From: Thermoanaerobaculia bacterium
GTDB taxonomy: Bacteria > Acidobacteriota > Thermoanaerobaculia > Multivoradales > Multivoraceae
DNA: 64,000 bases
NCBI GenBank assembly: GCA_022822365.1
Contig: JAJEBV010000045.1
Location: 1 to 64,000, forward strand
Direction: 5' to 3'
The notes below the pieces were generated by a model. That model was not told the origin of the DNA and did not search any database. It was given only the letters and a program-made list of their open reading frames with translations. A program made the position numbers and the translations under genes. Positions 18,201-28,731 of this stretch are shown one piece after another (position 1 is the stretch's first letter; every line of letters begins with the position of its first letter).

Positions 18201-19121
18201 TCAGGCCCTCGGTTCCTTCGGCTCGGGCTCGCCGCTTCGCGGCCCTGCCGTCTCGTGGGCCGGGAGACCCACGCCACTTGCCGGCGAGGGCGCCGGCGCA
18301 CCCAGTAGTTCAGCGAGTGCCGCCGCCGGGTCGCCGGAGAGCACGAGGCGTTCGCCGATCAGGAATGCGTCGAAACCGGCTCGGCGCAGTTTCGCGACGT
18401 CGGCGCCGGTGTGGATGCCCGACTCGGCGACCTTGAGGGCCGACGGCGGCAGGCGGCCGACGCGGTCGGCGCTGCGTTCCAGGTCGACCTCGAACGTGCG
18501 CAGGTCACGGTTGTTGATGCCCACCAGTTCCCAACTGGCGTTCTTCACGTCGCCATCGTCCCGCGCCAGCGGACGGAGTTTCTCGAAGTCCGCGTCGTCG
18601 TGGGTCTCGACCAGCGGCACGAGCCCGAGGCCGCGGGCGAGCCCTGCCAGACGGCGCAGTTCCGCCCCGTCGTGGAGGGCCGCGATCAGCAGCACGGCGG
18701 AGGCGCCGGCATCCCGCGCCCACGCGAGCTGCACGTCGGAGACGACGAAGTCCTTCGCCACCGCCGGCAGCCCGGACGCGGCCGCGCACTCGGCCAGCAG
18801 TTCGTAGCTTCCGTGGAAGTGGTCAGGCTCGACCACGACGGACAGGCAGGCCGCCCCGGCATCGGCGTAGGTCGCGGCCCGCGCGACCGGATCGAAACGG
18901 CCGCGCAGGTCGCCGAGCTTGGGGGATCCCATCTTGATCTCGGCGATCACGGCCCGGCCGCGACGGGCGGAGATCGCGTCGAGGAAGCGGCGGCCGGGGG
19001 CGTCGGCCACGCAAGCGGATCCAGGCTGGACGCCCGCGTCGCCGGCGGCCACGCGCCGGCGCCGCTGCTCGCAGATGCGCCGCAGGATGTCGGGTACTTC
19101 GGACACCACCGTCGGCCTCAC
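18201..19121 (-). CDS. trpC: indole-3-glycerol phosphate synthase with a repeat-containing C-terminal tail
   Basis: This 306-residue TIM-barrel protein forms indoleglycerol phosphate from CdRP. The family motifs AVIAEIKMGSPKLGDL, VVEPDHFHGS, AVAKDFVVSD, LVPLVETHDD, GINNRDLRTFEVD, VAESGIHTG and FLIGERLVLSGDP are in order. The core ends near residue 272. The last 34 residues (APAPSPASGVGLPAHETAG and on) are not part of the enzyme fold and are encoded partly by a REP-like element (18280-18304). The start is GTG at 19121, overlapping the trpD stop. A TrpC of about 260-270 residues is usual. Confidence 0.95.
   Translation of the reverse strand: MRPTVVSEVPDILRRICEQRRRRVAAGDAGVQPGSACVADAPGRRFLDAISARRGRAVIAEIKMGSPKLGDLRGRFDPVARAATYADAGAACLSVVVEPDHFHGSYELLAECAAASGLPAVAKDFVVSDVQLAWARDAGASAVLLIAALHDGAELRRLAGLARGLGLVPLVETHDDADFEKLRPLARDDGDVKNASWELVGINNRDLRTFEVDLERSADRVGRLPPSALKVAESGIHTGADVAKLRRAGFDAFLIGERLVLSGDPAAALAELLGAPAPSPASGVGLPAHETAGPRSGEPEPKEPRA
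18280..18304 (-). repeat. REP-like palindromic element, copy B, in the 3' end of trpC
   Basis: The minus strand reads TGGGTGCGC followed by a GCCGGCGCCC/TCGCCGGC hairpin. This is the short form of the family seen at 2726-2750 and 49187-49230. It is translated as part of the non-conserved TrpC tail. Confidence 0.6.
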
Positions 19122-20144
19122 TCCCCTCCGTCGTCCCAGCCGGTCCAGCCGACGAGCTCAGCGAGCTTCGCGGCGGCCGCGCCGGAAGCCTGGACCTCCG
19201 ACGCCGCGGCGACACCGGCCGCGAGGCTGTCCGCCCTGCCCGCCACGTAGAGCGCCGCCCCGGCGTTCAGACAGGTGATGTCGGCCAGCGCCCCCTTCCC
19301 GCCGTCGAGCACGCCGCGCATCAGCTCGACGTTCCGCTCCGGGTCGCCGCCGAGCAGGTCCTCGGGCGACGCCGCGGCGATGCCGAAGTCGCCCGGCAAG
19401 ACCTCATACGTACGGACCTCGCCGCACCGGACTTCGGCGACCGCGGTCGGCCCCGTGGTCGTCATCTCGTCTAGGCCGTCGCCGTGCACGACCAGAGCGT
19501 GCTCGCTTCCGAGCTCGAGCAGGACCCGCGCGATCGGTTCGACGAGATCGGGCGAGAAGACGCCGATCAACTGCCGTTTCGCACCCGCGGGATTCGTCAG
19601 CGGCCCCAGCACGTTGAAGAGGGTGCGCACGCCGAGTTCCTTGCGCACCGGCATGACCTGGGCCATCGCCGGGTGGAGCATCGGCGCGAACAGGAAGGCG
19701 ATGCCGACCTCGTCCAGGCAACGTCCGAGCCCCTCCGTGTCGCCCGAGAGCGGCACGCCGAGCGCGTCCAGCACGTCCGCCGAACCGGAGCGGCTCGAGA
19801 CGGCCCGGTTGCCGTGCTTGGCGACACGCGCGCCCCCCGCCGCCGCGACCAGCGCGGCCGCGGTCGAGATGTTGAACGTGCCCCGGCCGTCGCCGCCGGT
19901 GCCGCAGGTGTCGATCACGCCGGAACTCCCGTGCTCGACACGCGCCGCGCGCGCCCGCATCGCCCGGGCGGCGCCGGCGATCTCGCCGACCGACTCCCCC
20001 TTCGCCGCCAGCGCGACGAGAAACGCGCTCTTCCACACCTCGGAGAGTTCCCCGTCCATCAGGCGGCCGAACAGCTCCTCCACCGTCGCCGCCGGGAGAT
20101 CGTCGCCGGCGATCGTCGATCGCAACAGGGCGGAAAGGTCGAAA

Positions 20145-20152
<8 letters not shown>
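19118..20152 (-). CDS. trpD: anthranilate phosphoribosyltransferase
   Basis: This 344-residue enzyme attaches PRPP ribose phosphate to anthranilate. The PRPP loop DTCGTGGDGRGTFNIST is exact for the family, followed by VAKHGNRAVSSRSGSADVLDALG and the anthranilate-site segment FLFAPMLHPAM. Full length. The ATG overlaps the trpG stop by 8 bp. This TrpD is separate from TrpG, not fused. Confidence 0.96.
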
Positions 20153-20719
<567 letters not shown>

Positions 20720-20723
<4 letters not shown>

Positions 20724-22213
20724 GCCCGGCCCTCCAGCTCGCGCGCCAGGGCCACCGCCCGCAGCAGCGCCGCCGCCTTGTCGCGGGTCTCCTGCGCCTC
20801 GCGCACCGGATCCGAGTCGGCGACGATGCCGCCCCCGGCGGTGATCGAGGCCTCGCCGTTGACGAGCGCCAGGGTGCGGATCGTGATGCAGGTGTCCATG
20901 TCGCCGCCGAACGAGAAGTAGCCCACCGAGCCGCCGTACATGCCGCGTGCCTCCGGCTCGAGCTCGTCGATGATCTCCACCGCGCGGATCTTCGGCGCCC
21001 CGGAGAGCGTGCCGGCCGGGAGGCATGCGAGGAGAGCGTCGAGGGCCGATCCGGCGCCGTTGCCGCCGCCCGCCGCCTGCTCCGCCTCGACCGAGCTGAC
21101 GATGTGCATCACGTCGCTGTAGTGCTCGATCACCATGAACTCCTCGACCGAGACCGCGCCGGGAGACGCCACCCGGCCCAGATCGTTGCGGCCGAGATCG
21201 ACCAGCATCACGTGCTCGGCGCGCTCCTTCGGATCGGCCATCAGTTCCTCGGCCAGGACCCGGTCCTCGACGGGGTTCCCGCCGCGAGGCCGCGTGCCTG
21301 CGATCGGCCGCATCTCCAGCCGCCGACCCGTCCGGCGCACCAGCATCTCGGGCGAGGCGCCGATCAGCGACACCTCCGGCGCCTCGAACAGCACCATGTA
21401 GGGCGACGGGTTGACCAGGCGCAACGCCCGGTAGACCGTCGTCAGCGGCACGTCGAGGTCGAGCGCCCAGCGGCGGGCGAGCACGACCTGGAAGATGTCG
21501 CCGGCGGCGATGTACTCCTTGGCCTTGTTGACGACGCCGAAGTACTCCTCGTCGCTCAGGGTGGGGTCGGCCGTTTCCGCCTTGAGTCCCCGGTCCTCGA
21601 CCCGCGCCGACATCGCCTCACCCCGGCTCTCGAGTACGGACTGCAGCTCGTCGAGACGAGCCTCCGCGTCGGCGGCCGTGCTCTCACCCTCGATCTCGTT
21701 CGCCACCGCGAGGATCCGCTGGTGGGCATGATCGAAGACCAGCACTTCGTCGTAGCGCGCGAGAATCGCGACCGGCAGCCCGAACGGGTCCCGCGGGCGC
21801 CCGGCCGCGTGGTCGACCAGGCACGGCTCGGCGAGCCGGATCGCGTCGAACCCGAAGGCGCCGATCCAGCCGCCGGCGAACGGCAGCGGCGGCGCGGGAT
21901 CGCCGGCCACGCCATCGAGCAGACGCCGCAGCCGGACCAGAGGCTCGCCCGTCTCCACCTGTACGCCGCGGCCGTTCCGGCAGTCCTCGATCTCGAGCCG
22001 GTCGAGGTAGACCCGGCAGACCTGGGACGGACCGGCGCCGAGGAAGCTGTAACGCGAAACGTGCTCGCCGCCGGTGACGCTCTCGAGGAGAAAGCGCCGG
22101 CCAGAGGCATCGCCGTCCCCGCGGGCCGCCAGCTTGCGGTAGACGCCGAGCGGCGTCGACGTGTCGGCCAGGAACTCGCGCGTGTGGGCGATCGCGGCGG
22201 CGGGCCGGCTCAT
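20720..22213 (-). CDS. trpE: anthranilate synthase component I
   Basis: This 497-residue chorismate-binding enzyme has conserved segments AAGDIFQVVLARRW, NPSPYMVLFE, GASPEMLVRRTGRRLEMRPIAGTRPRG, RAEHVMLVDLGRNDLGRV and LPAGTLSGAPKIRAVEII. The N-terminal region carries LLESVTGGEHVSRYSFLGAGP, where the Trp-feedback LLES element sits. End-product inhibition by Trp is therefore likely. It is the first trp gene and overlaps the end of hisIE by 4 bp. Confidence 0.96.
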
Positions 22214-22866
22214 GACGGCGACTTCCCGGAGTCCTGGTGGCGGCGGCCCAGTTCGGTGGCCACGTCGGCCAGTTCGACGCCGGTTGCCTGCAGCAGGACG
22301 AGCAGGTGGTAGACGAGGTCGGCGGCTTCGGCCGCGAGGTCGCCACGACGCTCGGCGGACTTCGGCTCCGCGTCCGCGCGGACGCCGGCGATCACCGTCT
22401 CCCCCGCTTCCTCCGCGACCTTGCGGGCGATGCGGTCCACGCCCTGTTCGAGCAGCCGCGCGGTGTAGCTCTCCTCCGGCTGTGCTTCCGCCCGCTCGGC
22501 GAGCACGCGTCGCAGCCAGCCGAGTTCGAACTCGGCCGCGTTCGGCTCGAAGCAGCTCCGCGGGTAGAGATGGCAGGCCGGTCCGGCAGGCAGCGCCCGC
22601 ACCAGCAGGGCGTCCCGGTCGCAGTCCTGGAGCATCTCGACGACCGCCTGCGTGTTGCCGGAAGTCGCGCCCTTGTGCCAGAGCTCCTGGCGGGACCGGC
22701 TGAAGAAGTGGGCCTGACCCGTCGAGAGGGTCAGCTCCACCGCCTCCCGGTTGGCGTAGGCGAGCATCAGCACCGCGCCGGAGAGCACGTCCTGGACGAC
22801 GACGGGCAGCAGGCCCCGGTCGTCGTAGGTGAGCGCGGCCGGGTCGATCGTCGTTGTCGGGGTCAC
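22210..22866 (-). CDS. hisIE: bifunctional phosphoribosyl-AMP cyclohydrolase / phosphoribosyl-ATP pyrophosphatase
   Basis: This 218-residue fusion has an N-terminal HisI domain with [38 protein letters not shown] and the metal site [18 protein letters not shown]. The C-terminal HisE domain has [13 protein letters not shown] and [15 protein letters not shown]. It carries out steps 2 and 3 of histidine synthesis. The start is GTG at 22866, overlapping the hisF stop (GTGA). The domain order is the common one. Confidence 0.95.
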   Translation of the reverse strand: MTPTTTIDPAALTYDDRGLLPVVVQDVLSGAVLMLAYANREAVELTLSTGQAHFFSRSRQELWHKGATSGNTQAVVEMLQDCDRDALLVRALPAGPACHLYPRSCFEPNAAEFELGWLRRVLAERAEAQPEESYTARLLEQGVDRIARKVAEEAGETVIAGVRADAEPKSAERRGDLAAEAADLVYHLLVLLQATGVELADVATELGRRHQDSGKSPS

Positions 22867-23675
22867 CTGCTTGCTCCTGTCTGAATCCGCATCGGATAGC
22901 GGTGGTCGAGGTACTCCTTGACCGCGCCCACCGAGTAGGTCTCCTGGTGAAAGATCGAGGCCGCGAGCACAGCCGCGGCGCCCGTTTCCAGCGCGTCGGC
23001 GAGGTGCTCCAGGGTGCCGGCGCCGCCCGAGGCGATCACCGGCACGGGCGACAGCGCGGACGCCCGGCGCAGCAGTTCCAGGTCGTAGCCCTCCTTCGTG
23101 CCGTCGCTGTCGATGCTGGTGAGCAGGATCTCTCCGGCGCCGCGCTCGATTCCCTCCTCGATCCACTCCAGCGCGTCGAGGCCGGTCGGGGTGCGGCCGC
23201 CGTGGGTGACGACCTCCCAGCTCGGACCGGTGCCGGCCGCGGCGTCGTCGCGCCGCTTCGCGTCGACCGAGAGCACCACGCACTGGCTCCCGAAGCGCTC
23301 GGCGAGGCGGGTGAGCAACTCCGGCTCGGCGACCGCCGCCGTGTTGATCCCCAGCTTGTCCGCGCCGGCGAGGAGCAGCTTGCGGCCGTCCTCCACGCTG
23401 CGCACGCCGCCGCCGACGCTGAGCGGAATGAACACCTGCTCGGCGGTCCGCCGCACCCAGTCGAGGTCCGTGTCGCGGCGCTCGGGCGCGGCGGTGATGT
23501 CGAGGAAGACGATCTCGTCGGCGCCCTCCGCGGCGTATCGCGCCGCCGCCTCGGTCGGGTCTCCCTGGTCGGTCAGGTTCTTGAACTGGACGCCCTTGAC
23601 GACGCGGCCGGCCGCCACGTCCAGGCAGGGGATGATCCGGCGAGTCAGGCCGGTCGGCTCGATGGTGGCTCTCAT
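22863..23675 (-). CDS. hisF: imidazole glycerol phosphate synthase, cyclase subunit
   Basis: This 270-residue TIM barrel starts with [23 protein letters not shown]. The catalytic Asp is in PCLDV and a second in [15 protein letters not shown]. Phosphate sites SVGGGVRS and ASGGAGT are present. It uses ammonia from HisH to make IGP and AICAR. The ATG at 23675 overlaps the hisA stop. Confidence 0.96.
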   Translation of the reverse strand: MRATIEPTGLTRRIIPCLDVAAGRVVKGVQFKNLTDQGDPTEAAARYAAEGADEIVFLDITAAPERRDTDLDWVRRTAEQVFIPLSVGGGVRSVEDGRKLLLAGADKLGINTAAVAEPELLTRLAERFGSQCVVLSVDAKRRDDAAAGTGPSWEVVTHGGRTPTGLDALEWIEEGIERGAGEILLTSIDSDGTKEGYDLELLRRASALSPVPVIASGGAGTLEHLADALETGAAAVLAASIFHQETYSVGAVKEYLDHRYPMRIQTGASR

Positions 23676-24424
23676 GAAGCGCTCCCGCAGGCGGCGATCG
23701 CCTCGTCCAGGCCGAGCGAACCGTCGTAGAGCGCCCGGCCGACGATGGCGGCTTCGATCTCGGGCCGCCGCGCCGCGGCTTCCAGATCCGCCACCGAACG
23801 CACACCGCCCGAGAGAATCGCCGGTGCACCGGCCAGGTCGCCGATCCGGCAGGCGAGGTCGATGTTCGGGCCCTGCATCATCCCGTCGCGCGAGATGTCG
23901 GTCACCAGGACCGCGGCCACGGGCAGATCGGCGAGCTGTGCGCAGAGCGCGGCCGGCGAACGGTCGGCCGACTCGGTCCAGCCGGCGAGCCGGACCTCGC
24001 CGCCGTCCATGTCGAGCGCCGCCACCATCCGGCCCGGGTACCGGCGGCAGAGATCGGCGAAGACGTCGAAGTCGCGCACGATGAGCGAGGTCACGACGGC
24101 CCGCTCGCAGCCGGCCGCGAACGCCCACTCGACCGCCTCGCGGTCGCGCAGGCCGCCGCCGAGTTGGATGCCGCCGCGGCCGTTCGGAGAATCCTGCGCC
24201 TGCCGCGCCAGTGCCTGGACGACGCCCCGCTGCGGCAGAGCGCCGAACGCCGCGTCCAGGTCGACGACGTGGATGCGGGCGACTCCGGCCTCGCGATAGC
24301 GGCGGAGCGTGGCCGACGGATCGGCATCGTAGACGGTGCGCCGCCGGTCGTCGCCGCGCTCGAGGCGCACGACCTGGCCGCCCCGCAGATCAATGGCCGG
24401 CAGCAATTGCACTGTTTCCTCCAT
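23672..24424 (-). CDS. hisA: ProFAR isomerase
   Basis: This 250-residue TIM barrel has [24 protein letters not shown] (catalytic Asp), [15 protein letters not shown] and [14 protein letters not shown] (second Asp). It isomerises the Amadori substrate ProFAR to PRFAR for HisF. The start at 24424 has a GGGG/AGGAG-type ribosome site close upstream; an ATG at 24445 is also in frame. Either start lies inside the end of hisH (35-56 bp overlap). Confidence 0.95.
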   Translation of the reverse strand: MEETVQLLPAIDLRGGQVVRLERGDDRRRTVYDADPSATLRRYREAGVARIHVVDLDAAFGALPQRGVVQALARQAQDSPNGRGGIQLGGGLRDREAVEWAFAAGCERAVVTSLIVRDFDVFADLCRRYPGRMVAALDMDGGEVRLAGWTESADRSPAALCAQLADLPVAAVLVTDISRDGMMQGPNIDLACRIGDLAGAPAILSGGVRSVADLEAAARRPEIEAAIVGRALYDGSLGLDEAIAACGSAS

Positions 24425-25076
24425 CGACCCCTGAGGCTCCTCCATCGGCCTCAGCGGCCAGGTCGCCGGCCCAGGCCAAGTAGTTGCTCAGCAGCCGCAG
24501 ACCCGCGGCGCCGCTCTTCTCGGGGTGGAACTGGGTGCCGGCGATCCGCCCGCGACCGGTGATCGCCGGGAAACTGCGGCCGTGCCGGCAACGGCCGAGC
24601 ACCCACTCCTCCGGCACGTCCTCTGGCGCGAAGGAGTGGACGAAGTAGTAGTGATCGTCGTTCGTCGCGCCCGTCATCAGCGGGTGGTCCCTGACCGCGA
24701 AGACGCGGTTCCAGCCGATGTGCGGCAGGGGCACGCCGCCCGGCAGCTCGGTGACCCGCCCGCCAAGCAGGCCGAGGCCGTCCGTGGTCCCGAACTCTTC
24801 GCTGCTGTCGAACAGGAGCTGGTAGCCGATACAGATGCCGAGCAGGGTCGCGCCGGCGTCGACGGCGGAGCGCATGGCCTCCTCGGGCGCGCCTCGGAGG
24901 ACCTCCCGCGGCGGCCGGAAGGCGCCGACTCCCGGCAGCACCAGGCAGCGGGAGGCGCGAATCGTCGCCGGGTCGCAGGTGATCTCGACCTCGGCGCCCA
25001 GATGCCGGAGAGCCCGCACCAGGTTGCCGATGTTGCCGACGCCGGCGTCGATCACGGTCGCTTCCGTGGCGGTCAT
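24390..25076 (-). CDS. hisH: imidazole glycerol phosphate synthase, glutaminase subunit
   Basis: This 228-residue class I amidotransferase has VIDAGVGNIGNLVRALRHLG at the N-terminus. The nucleophile Cys is in LLGICIGYQLLFDSSEEFG, and the His-Glu pair is in GTQFHPEKSGAAGLRLLSNYL. The last 20 or so residues ([20 protein letters not shown]) lie beyond the usual end of the family and overlap the start of hisA. It supplies ammonia to HisF. Confidence 0.95.
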   Translation of the reverse strand: MTATEATVIDAGVGNIGNLVRALRHLGAEVEITCDPATIRASRCLVLPGVGAFRPPREVLRGAPEEAMRSAVDAGATLLGICIGYQLLFDSSEEFGTTDGLGLLGGRVTELPGGVPLPHIGWNRVFAVRDHPLMTGATNDDHYYFVHSFAPEDVPEEWVLGRCRHGRSFPAITGRGRIAGTQFHPEKSGAAGLRLLSNYLAWAGDLAAEADGGASGVDGGNSAIAAGH

Positions 25077-25672
25077 GCGGTAAGGCTCCCCTTCGTGCTC
25101 GGCACATCGGCGGCCGCTCCGGCCCGGAGCGACACCGCGTCCCGCAGGGCGAGGGCCACCGCCTTGAAGGCGGCCTCGGCCACATGGTGCGGGTTGCGGC
25201 CGCAGAGCACGTCCAGGTGAAGGGTCAACCGGCCGCGGTCGGCCAGGGCGCCGAAAAAGTCGCCGACCAGGGTGAGCGGGAATTCGGTCGTCACCCAGGC
25301 CTGCTCGAGTTCAGGCGGCAGCCGGAAGTGAAAGGAGCCACGGCCCGAGAGGTCGACCACGGCGCGGGCCAGAGCCTCGTCGAGCGGCGCGAAGGCGTGT
25401 GCGAAGCGGCGCACCCCGGCACGGTCGCCGAGCGCTTCGCGGAGCGCGTCGCCGAGCACGATCCCGGTGTCCTCCACCGTGTGGTGGAGGTCGATCTCGA
25501 CATCGCCTAGGGCCACGAGGTCGAGTCCCAGGCCGCCGTGGCGCGTCAGCGCGTCCAGCATGTGGCTGAAGAACCCGTTCGGCGTGTCGATCCGGCGGTC
25601 GCCGCCGTCGAGCGACAGGTCGGCGCGGATCTCGGTTTCGGACGTCTTGCGTTCGATCGACGCTGTTCTCAT
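25073..25672 (-). CDS. hisB: imidazoleglycerol-phosphate dehydratase
   Basis: This 199-residue IGPD has the manganese-binding histidines in GFFSHMLDALTRHGG and DLHHTVEDTGIVLGDAL, plus the C-terminal counterpart GRNPHHVAEAAFKAVALALRDAV. It lacks the HAD phosphatase domain of enterobacterial HisB, so histidinol phosphatase must come from another gene; none was seen in the window. The ATG at 25672 overlaps the hisC stop. Confidence 0.96.
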   Translation of the reverse strand: MRTASIERKTSETEIRADLSLDGGDRRIDTPNGFFSHMLDALTRHGGLGLDLVALGDVEIDLHHTVEDTGIVLGDALREALGDRAGVRRFAHAFAPLDEALARAVVDLSGRGSFHFRLPPELEQAWVTTEFPLTLVGDFFGALADRGRLTLHLDVLCGRNPHHVAEAAFKAVALALRDAVSLRAGAAADVPSTKGSLTA

Positions 25673-26763
25673 GTCCTGCCTCCAGAGGTTGACGCAAGCA
25701 TCCCGGCCAGGGCCTGCCGGGTCGTGCGCAGGGCCGGCCCGGCGCCGATCCCGATCCGCATGCAGTTGCGGAGGCCCGGGTAGCGGCTCACGTCCCGGAC
25801 CAGCACGCCGGCCGCCGCCAGACCGTCGCGAATCTCGCTGCAGCGCGCGTGCCGCGCCAGCAGGAAGTTGGCCTCCGAGTCGAACACCTCGAAGTCGAAC
25901 TCGCGGAGCATCGCGGCCCACTGCTCCCGTCGCGCCCGCACCACCGCGACCCGGCGCGGGAAGCGGTCCGCATGTTCCAGCGCCACCTCTCCGATCACTG
26001 CCGAGGCATGGCCGACGTTGTAGACCAGCTTGACCTTGATCAACTGGGCCACGAGCTCCGGCGCCGCGAGCAGGTAGCCAAGGCGAACGCCTCCCAGGGA
26101 CCAGGCCTTGGACAGGGTCCGGAACAGGATGACGTTCGGGTTCGCACGCACCAGCGGGCGGTAGTCGTGGCGGCAGAACTCGCCGTAGGCGTTGTCGAGC
26201 AGAAGCGCCGCGTCGAGGGATCTGGCGATGCGCTCCACCGTTGCGGGATCGGCCGCCGCGCCGGTCGGGTTGTTCGGCGTGCACAGGATGACCGGCCGTG
26301 TCGGATCCCGTTCGATCTCGACCAGGAGTTCATCCGTCTGCAGGCCGAGGCCGGGAGCGGGAGGGAGGTGAAGCGGCACGCCCGCGGCACGCGCGACGAA
26401 CATCCTGTACGGACTGAAGCTCGGATCGCAGATGAGCACTTCCTGACCCGGACGGACGACCGCCTCGAGCACGGTGGTCAGCAGTTCGCTGGAACCGTTG
26501 CTCACCAGGACGCCATCCATCGGCCAGTCGTGGTGTTCGGCGATCAGCCGGCGCAGCCGGTCGGTGTGGAAGTCGGGGTACTCCGACCAGGCGAGACTGG
26601 CCAGCCGGGCCAGCGCCTCCCGCTTGAGCGACCGGGGCAGGTCCCACGGCGCCTCGTTCTGGTCGAGCTTGAAGCGGGCGTCCACCTGGTCCAGGGAATA
26701 CAGAGACAGCTCCCGCACATCCGGCCGCACCAGGGCGGCCGCCCGTTCGGCGCGTTCACTCAT
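25669..26763 (-). CDS. hisC: histidinol-phosphate aminotransferase
   Basis: This 364-residue fold-type I PLP enzyme has LDQNEAPWDLP at the N-terminus, CTPNNPTGA and the PLP-lysine segment FRTLSKAWSLGGVRLGYLLA. It ends with an FLLAR/RIGIG-type C-terminal pattern. It transaminates imidazole-acetol phosphate with glutamate; HisC enzymes often also accept aromatic amino acids. The ATG at 26763 overlaps the hisD stop. Confidence 0.95.
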   Translation of the reverse strand: MSERAERAAALVRPDVRELSLYSLDQVDARFKLDQNEAPWDLPRSLKREALARLASLAWSEYPDFHTDRLRRLIAEHHDWPMDGVLVSNGSSELLTTVLEAVVRPGQEVLICDPSFSPYRMFVARAAGVPLHLPPAPGLGLQTDELLVEIERDPTRPVILCTPNNPTGAAADPATVERIARSLDAALLLDNAYGEFCRHDYRPLVRANPNVILFRTLSKAWSLGGVRLGYLLAAPELVAQLIKVKLVYNVGHASAVIGEVALEHADRFPRRVAVVRARREQWAAMLREFDFEVFDSEANFLLARHARCSEIRDGLAAAGVLVRDVSRYPGLRNCMRIGIGAGPALRTTRQALAGMLASTSGGRT

Positions 26764-28100
26764 GGCCCCGTCTCGCCTTCTTCCGGCCAGCGGCGGAGCT
26801 TTGCCGCCGCGGCGTGGGCCACCAGGCCCTCCGTGGTCGCCAGGGTCTCGGCGGCGCCGGCCCAGGCCGCCGCCGCAGCAGCCGAGAAGCGGACGGTGTG
26901 GCTGCGCCGCAGGAAGTCGTCCGTGCCGAGGCCGGAGGCGAAGCGCGCGCTGCCGCCGGTGGGCAGAACGTGGCTGGGACCGGCGACGTAGTCGCCGAAG
27001 ACGACCGGCGACGACGCGCCGACGAAAACCGCGCCGGCGTTGCGGAGCTCGCCGGCTCTCTCCTCGGCCGCCTCGCCGATCAACTGCAGGTGCTCCGGGG
27101 CGACGCGCTCGGCCAGCGCGATCGCCTCGTCCAGATCGGCGGCGACAAGGGCCGCGCCGAGCTGCTCGAGAGCCGCCGCGGCCGTCTCGGCGGTCGGCAG
27201 GTCCGCAAGCCGCGAGTCGACCTCCCGGCGGACGCTCTCCGCGAGGTCGGCGGAGTCGGTGACCAGGACCGCGACCGCCAGTGGATCGTGCTCCGCCTGG
27301 GCCAGCAGGTCGGCGGCGACGCACTCTGCCGAAGCGCCGGCGGACGCGACGATGACGACCTCGGACGGCCCGGCGTCGCGGTCGACGCCGACGTCCAGCG
27401 CGACATGCTGCTTGGCAGCCGCGACCCAGGCGTTGCCCGGCCCCGCGATCAGGTCGACGGGTCGGATCGACTCGGTGCCGTAGGCGAGCGCCGCGACCGC
27501 GTGGGCCCCGCCCATGCCCCACACCTCCTCCACTCCGACCAGATCCAGAACGTGCCGCAGGACCGGACTGTCCGTGTACGCCTGCGGCGGCGTGGCGACG
27601 ACGATCTCCTCCACGCCGGCGAGCCGGGCCGGCACCGCGGTCATCAGCACGGTCGACGGATAGGGGAAGCGGCCGCCCGGCACATAGATGCCGACACGGC
27701 GAACCGCGATGCGGCGCTCCTCGATCCGGACGCCGTCCCGATCGACGCACTCGACTCCGGGCCCGCGCAGCAGGGCGCGGTGATACGCCTCGATGGCTTC
27801 TCGAGCACGCTCGATCGCCTCGACCACCTGGGGGTCGACGGCGGGCGAGTCCGGCTGCCGGCCGGGAGCCAGTCGCAATGCATCGGCCGAGGGCGCCTCG
27901 AAGCCGTCGAAGCGGCGCACCGCGTCGAGCAGAGCGGCGTCGCCGCCGGCCCGCACCCCATCAACGATCCCGGCCGCTCTCCGGCGGATCTCCGCCGCCA
28001 CACCGCCGCGGCCCCGCCGGTCGAGCAGTTCCAGATGTTCCCGCCCGGCGGAACTCCCGGCCGCGACCACTCGAAGCGCGCTGCCGCCGACCTCAGCCAC
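26760..28100 (-). CDS. hisD: histidinol dehydrogenase
   Basis: This 446-residue zinc enzyme oxidises histidinol to histidine in two NAD-dependent steps. Family motifs are GIYVPGGRFPYPSTVLMTAVPARLAG, GTESIRPVDLIAGPGNAWVAAAKQ, DAGPSEVVIVA, LLAQAEHDP and GPSHVLPTGGSARFASGL. The start is GTG at 28100 and overlaps the hisG stop by 8 bp. Confidence 0.96.
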   Translation of the reverse strand: MAEVGGSALRVVAAGSSAGREHLELLDRRGRGGVAAEIRRRAAGIVDGVRAGGDAALLDAVRRFDGFEAPSADALRLAPGRQPDSPAVDPQVVEAIERAREAIEAYHRALLRGPGVECVDRDGVRIEERRIAVRRVGIYVPGGRFPYPSTVLMTAVPARLAGVEEIVVATPPQAYTDSPVLRHVLDLVGVEEVWGMGGAHAVAALAYGTESIRPVDLIAGPGNAWVAAAKQHVALDVGVDRDAGPSEVVIVASAGASAECVAADLLAQAEHDPLAVAVLVTDSADLAESVRREVDSRLADLPTAETAAAALEQLGAALVAADLDEAIALAERVAPEHLQLIGEAAEERAGELRNAGAVFVGASSPVVFGDYVAGPSHVLPTGGSARFASGLGTDDFLRRSHTVRFSAAAAAAWAGAAETLATTEGLVAHAAAAKLRRWPEEGETGP

Positions 28101-28731
28101 CGTCGGTCTCCGTCTCTTCGAGCGCGCCGAGCAACCCGCTCAGCCGGCGCCGGTGGGCGTGAAACGACGCCCGGTTGACGACGAAGGTCGGTGCGACCCG
28201 GGCCAGGACCTCCACCTCATGCAGGTCGTGCGTACGGAGCGTCGTGCCGGTCTGCACGATGTCCACCGCCACGTCGGTCAGGTCCAGCAGCGGTCCAAGC
28301 TCGATCGAGCTGGTCAGGTGGATCACCTCGACGTGGAGGTTCCGCTCGGCGAGCAGCCGCGCCGCCCAGGCCGGGTAGCGGGTCGCCGCCCGGAGCTGGC
28401 CGCTCCGCTTCGGCAGTTCGGGGGTCTCGGCGATCAGCGAAAGGCGGCTTCTTCCGTCCTTCAGTTGGAGCGGCCGGAAGACGTCGGGCCGCGTTTCCTC
28501 GAGCACGTCCGATCCGACGATCGCGCAGTCGACGATCCCGTGCTCGACGTAGAGCGGCAGATCCCAGTCCTTGAGCAGAAGCACCTCGACCGGAGTGCCC
28601 AGCACGTTCTGGTCGGGGAACCGCTGGCGCAGGCGCGAGGAATCGAGGCCGTCGAGGTTCAGTCCCGCGGCCGCGAGGGAGGCGCGCGCCGGCCCCAGGT
28701 TCCGCCCCTTGGGCAAGCCGAAGGTGATCAT
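28093..28731 (-). CDS. hisG: ATP phosphoribosyltransferase, short form
   Basis: This 212-residue catalytic subunit of the first enzyme of histidine synthesis has the motifs ITFGLPKGRN, VDCAIVGSDVLEE, LIAETPELPKR and the PRPP loop VDIVQTGTTLRTHDL. It lacks the C-terminal ACT-like regulatory domain of long HisG. Short forms need HisZ, which is encoded immediately upstream with a 4-bp overlap. Feedback control by histidine would therefore be through HisZ. Confidence 0.95.
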   Translation of the reverse strand: MITFGLPKGRNLGPARASLAAAGLNLDGLDSSRLRQRFPDQNVLGTPVEVLLLKDWDLPLYVEHGIVDCAIVGSDVLEETRPDVFRPLQLKDGRSRLSLIAETPELPKRSGQLRAATRYPAWAARLLAERNLHVEVIHLTSSIELGPLLDLTDVAVDIVQTGTTLRTHDLHEVEVLARVAPTFVVNRASFHAHRRRLSGLLGALEETETDGG

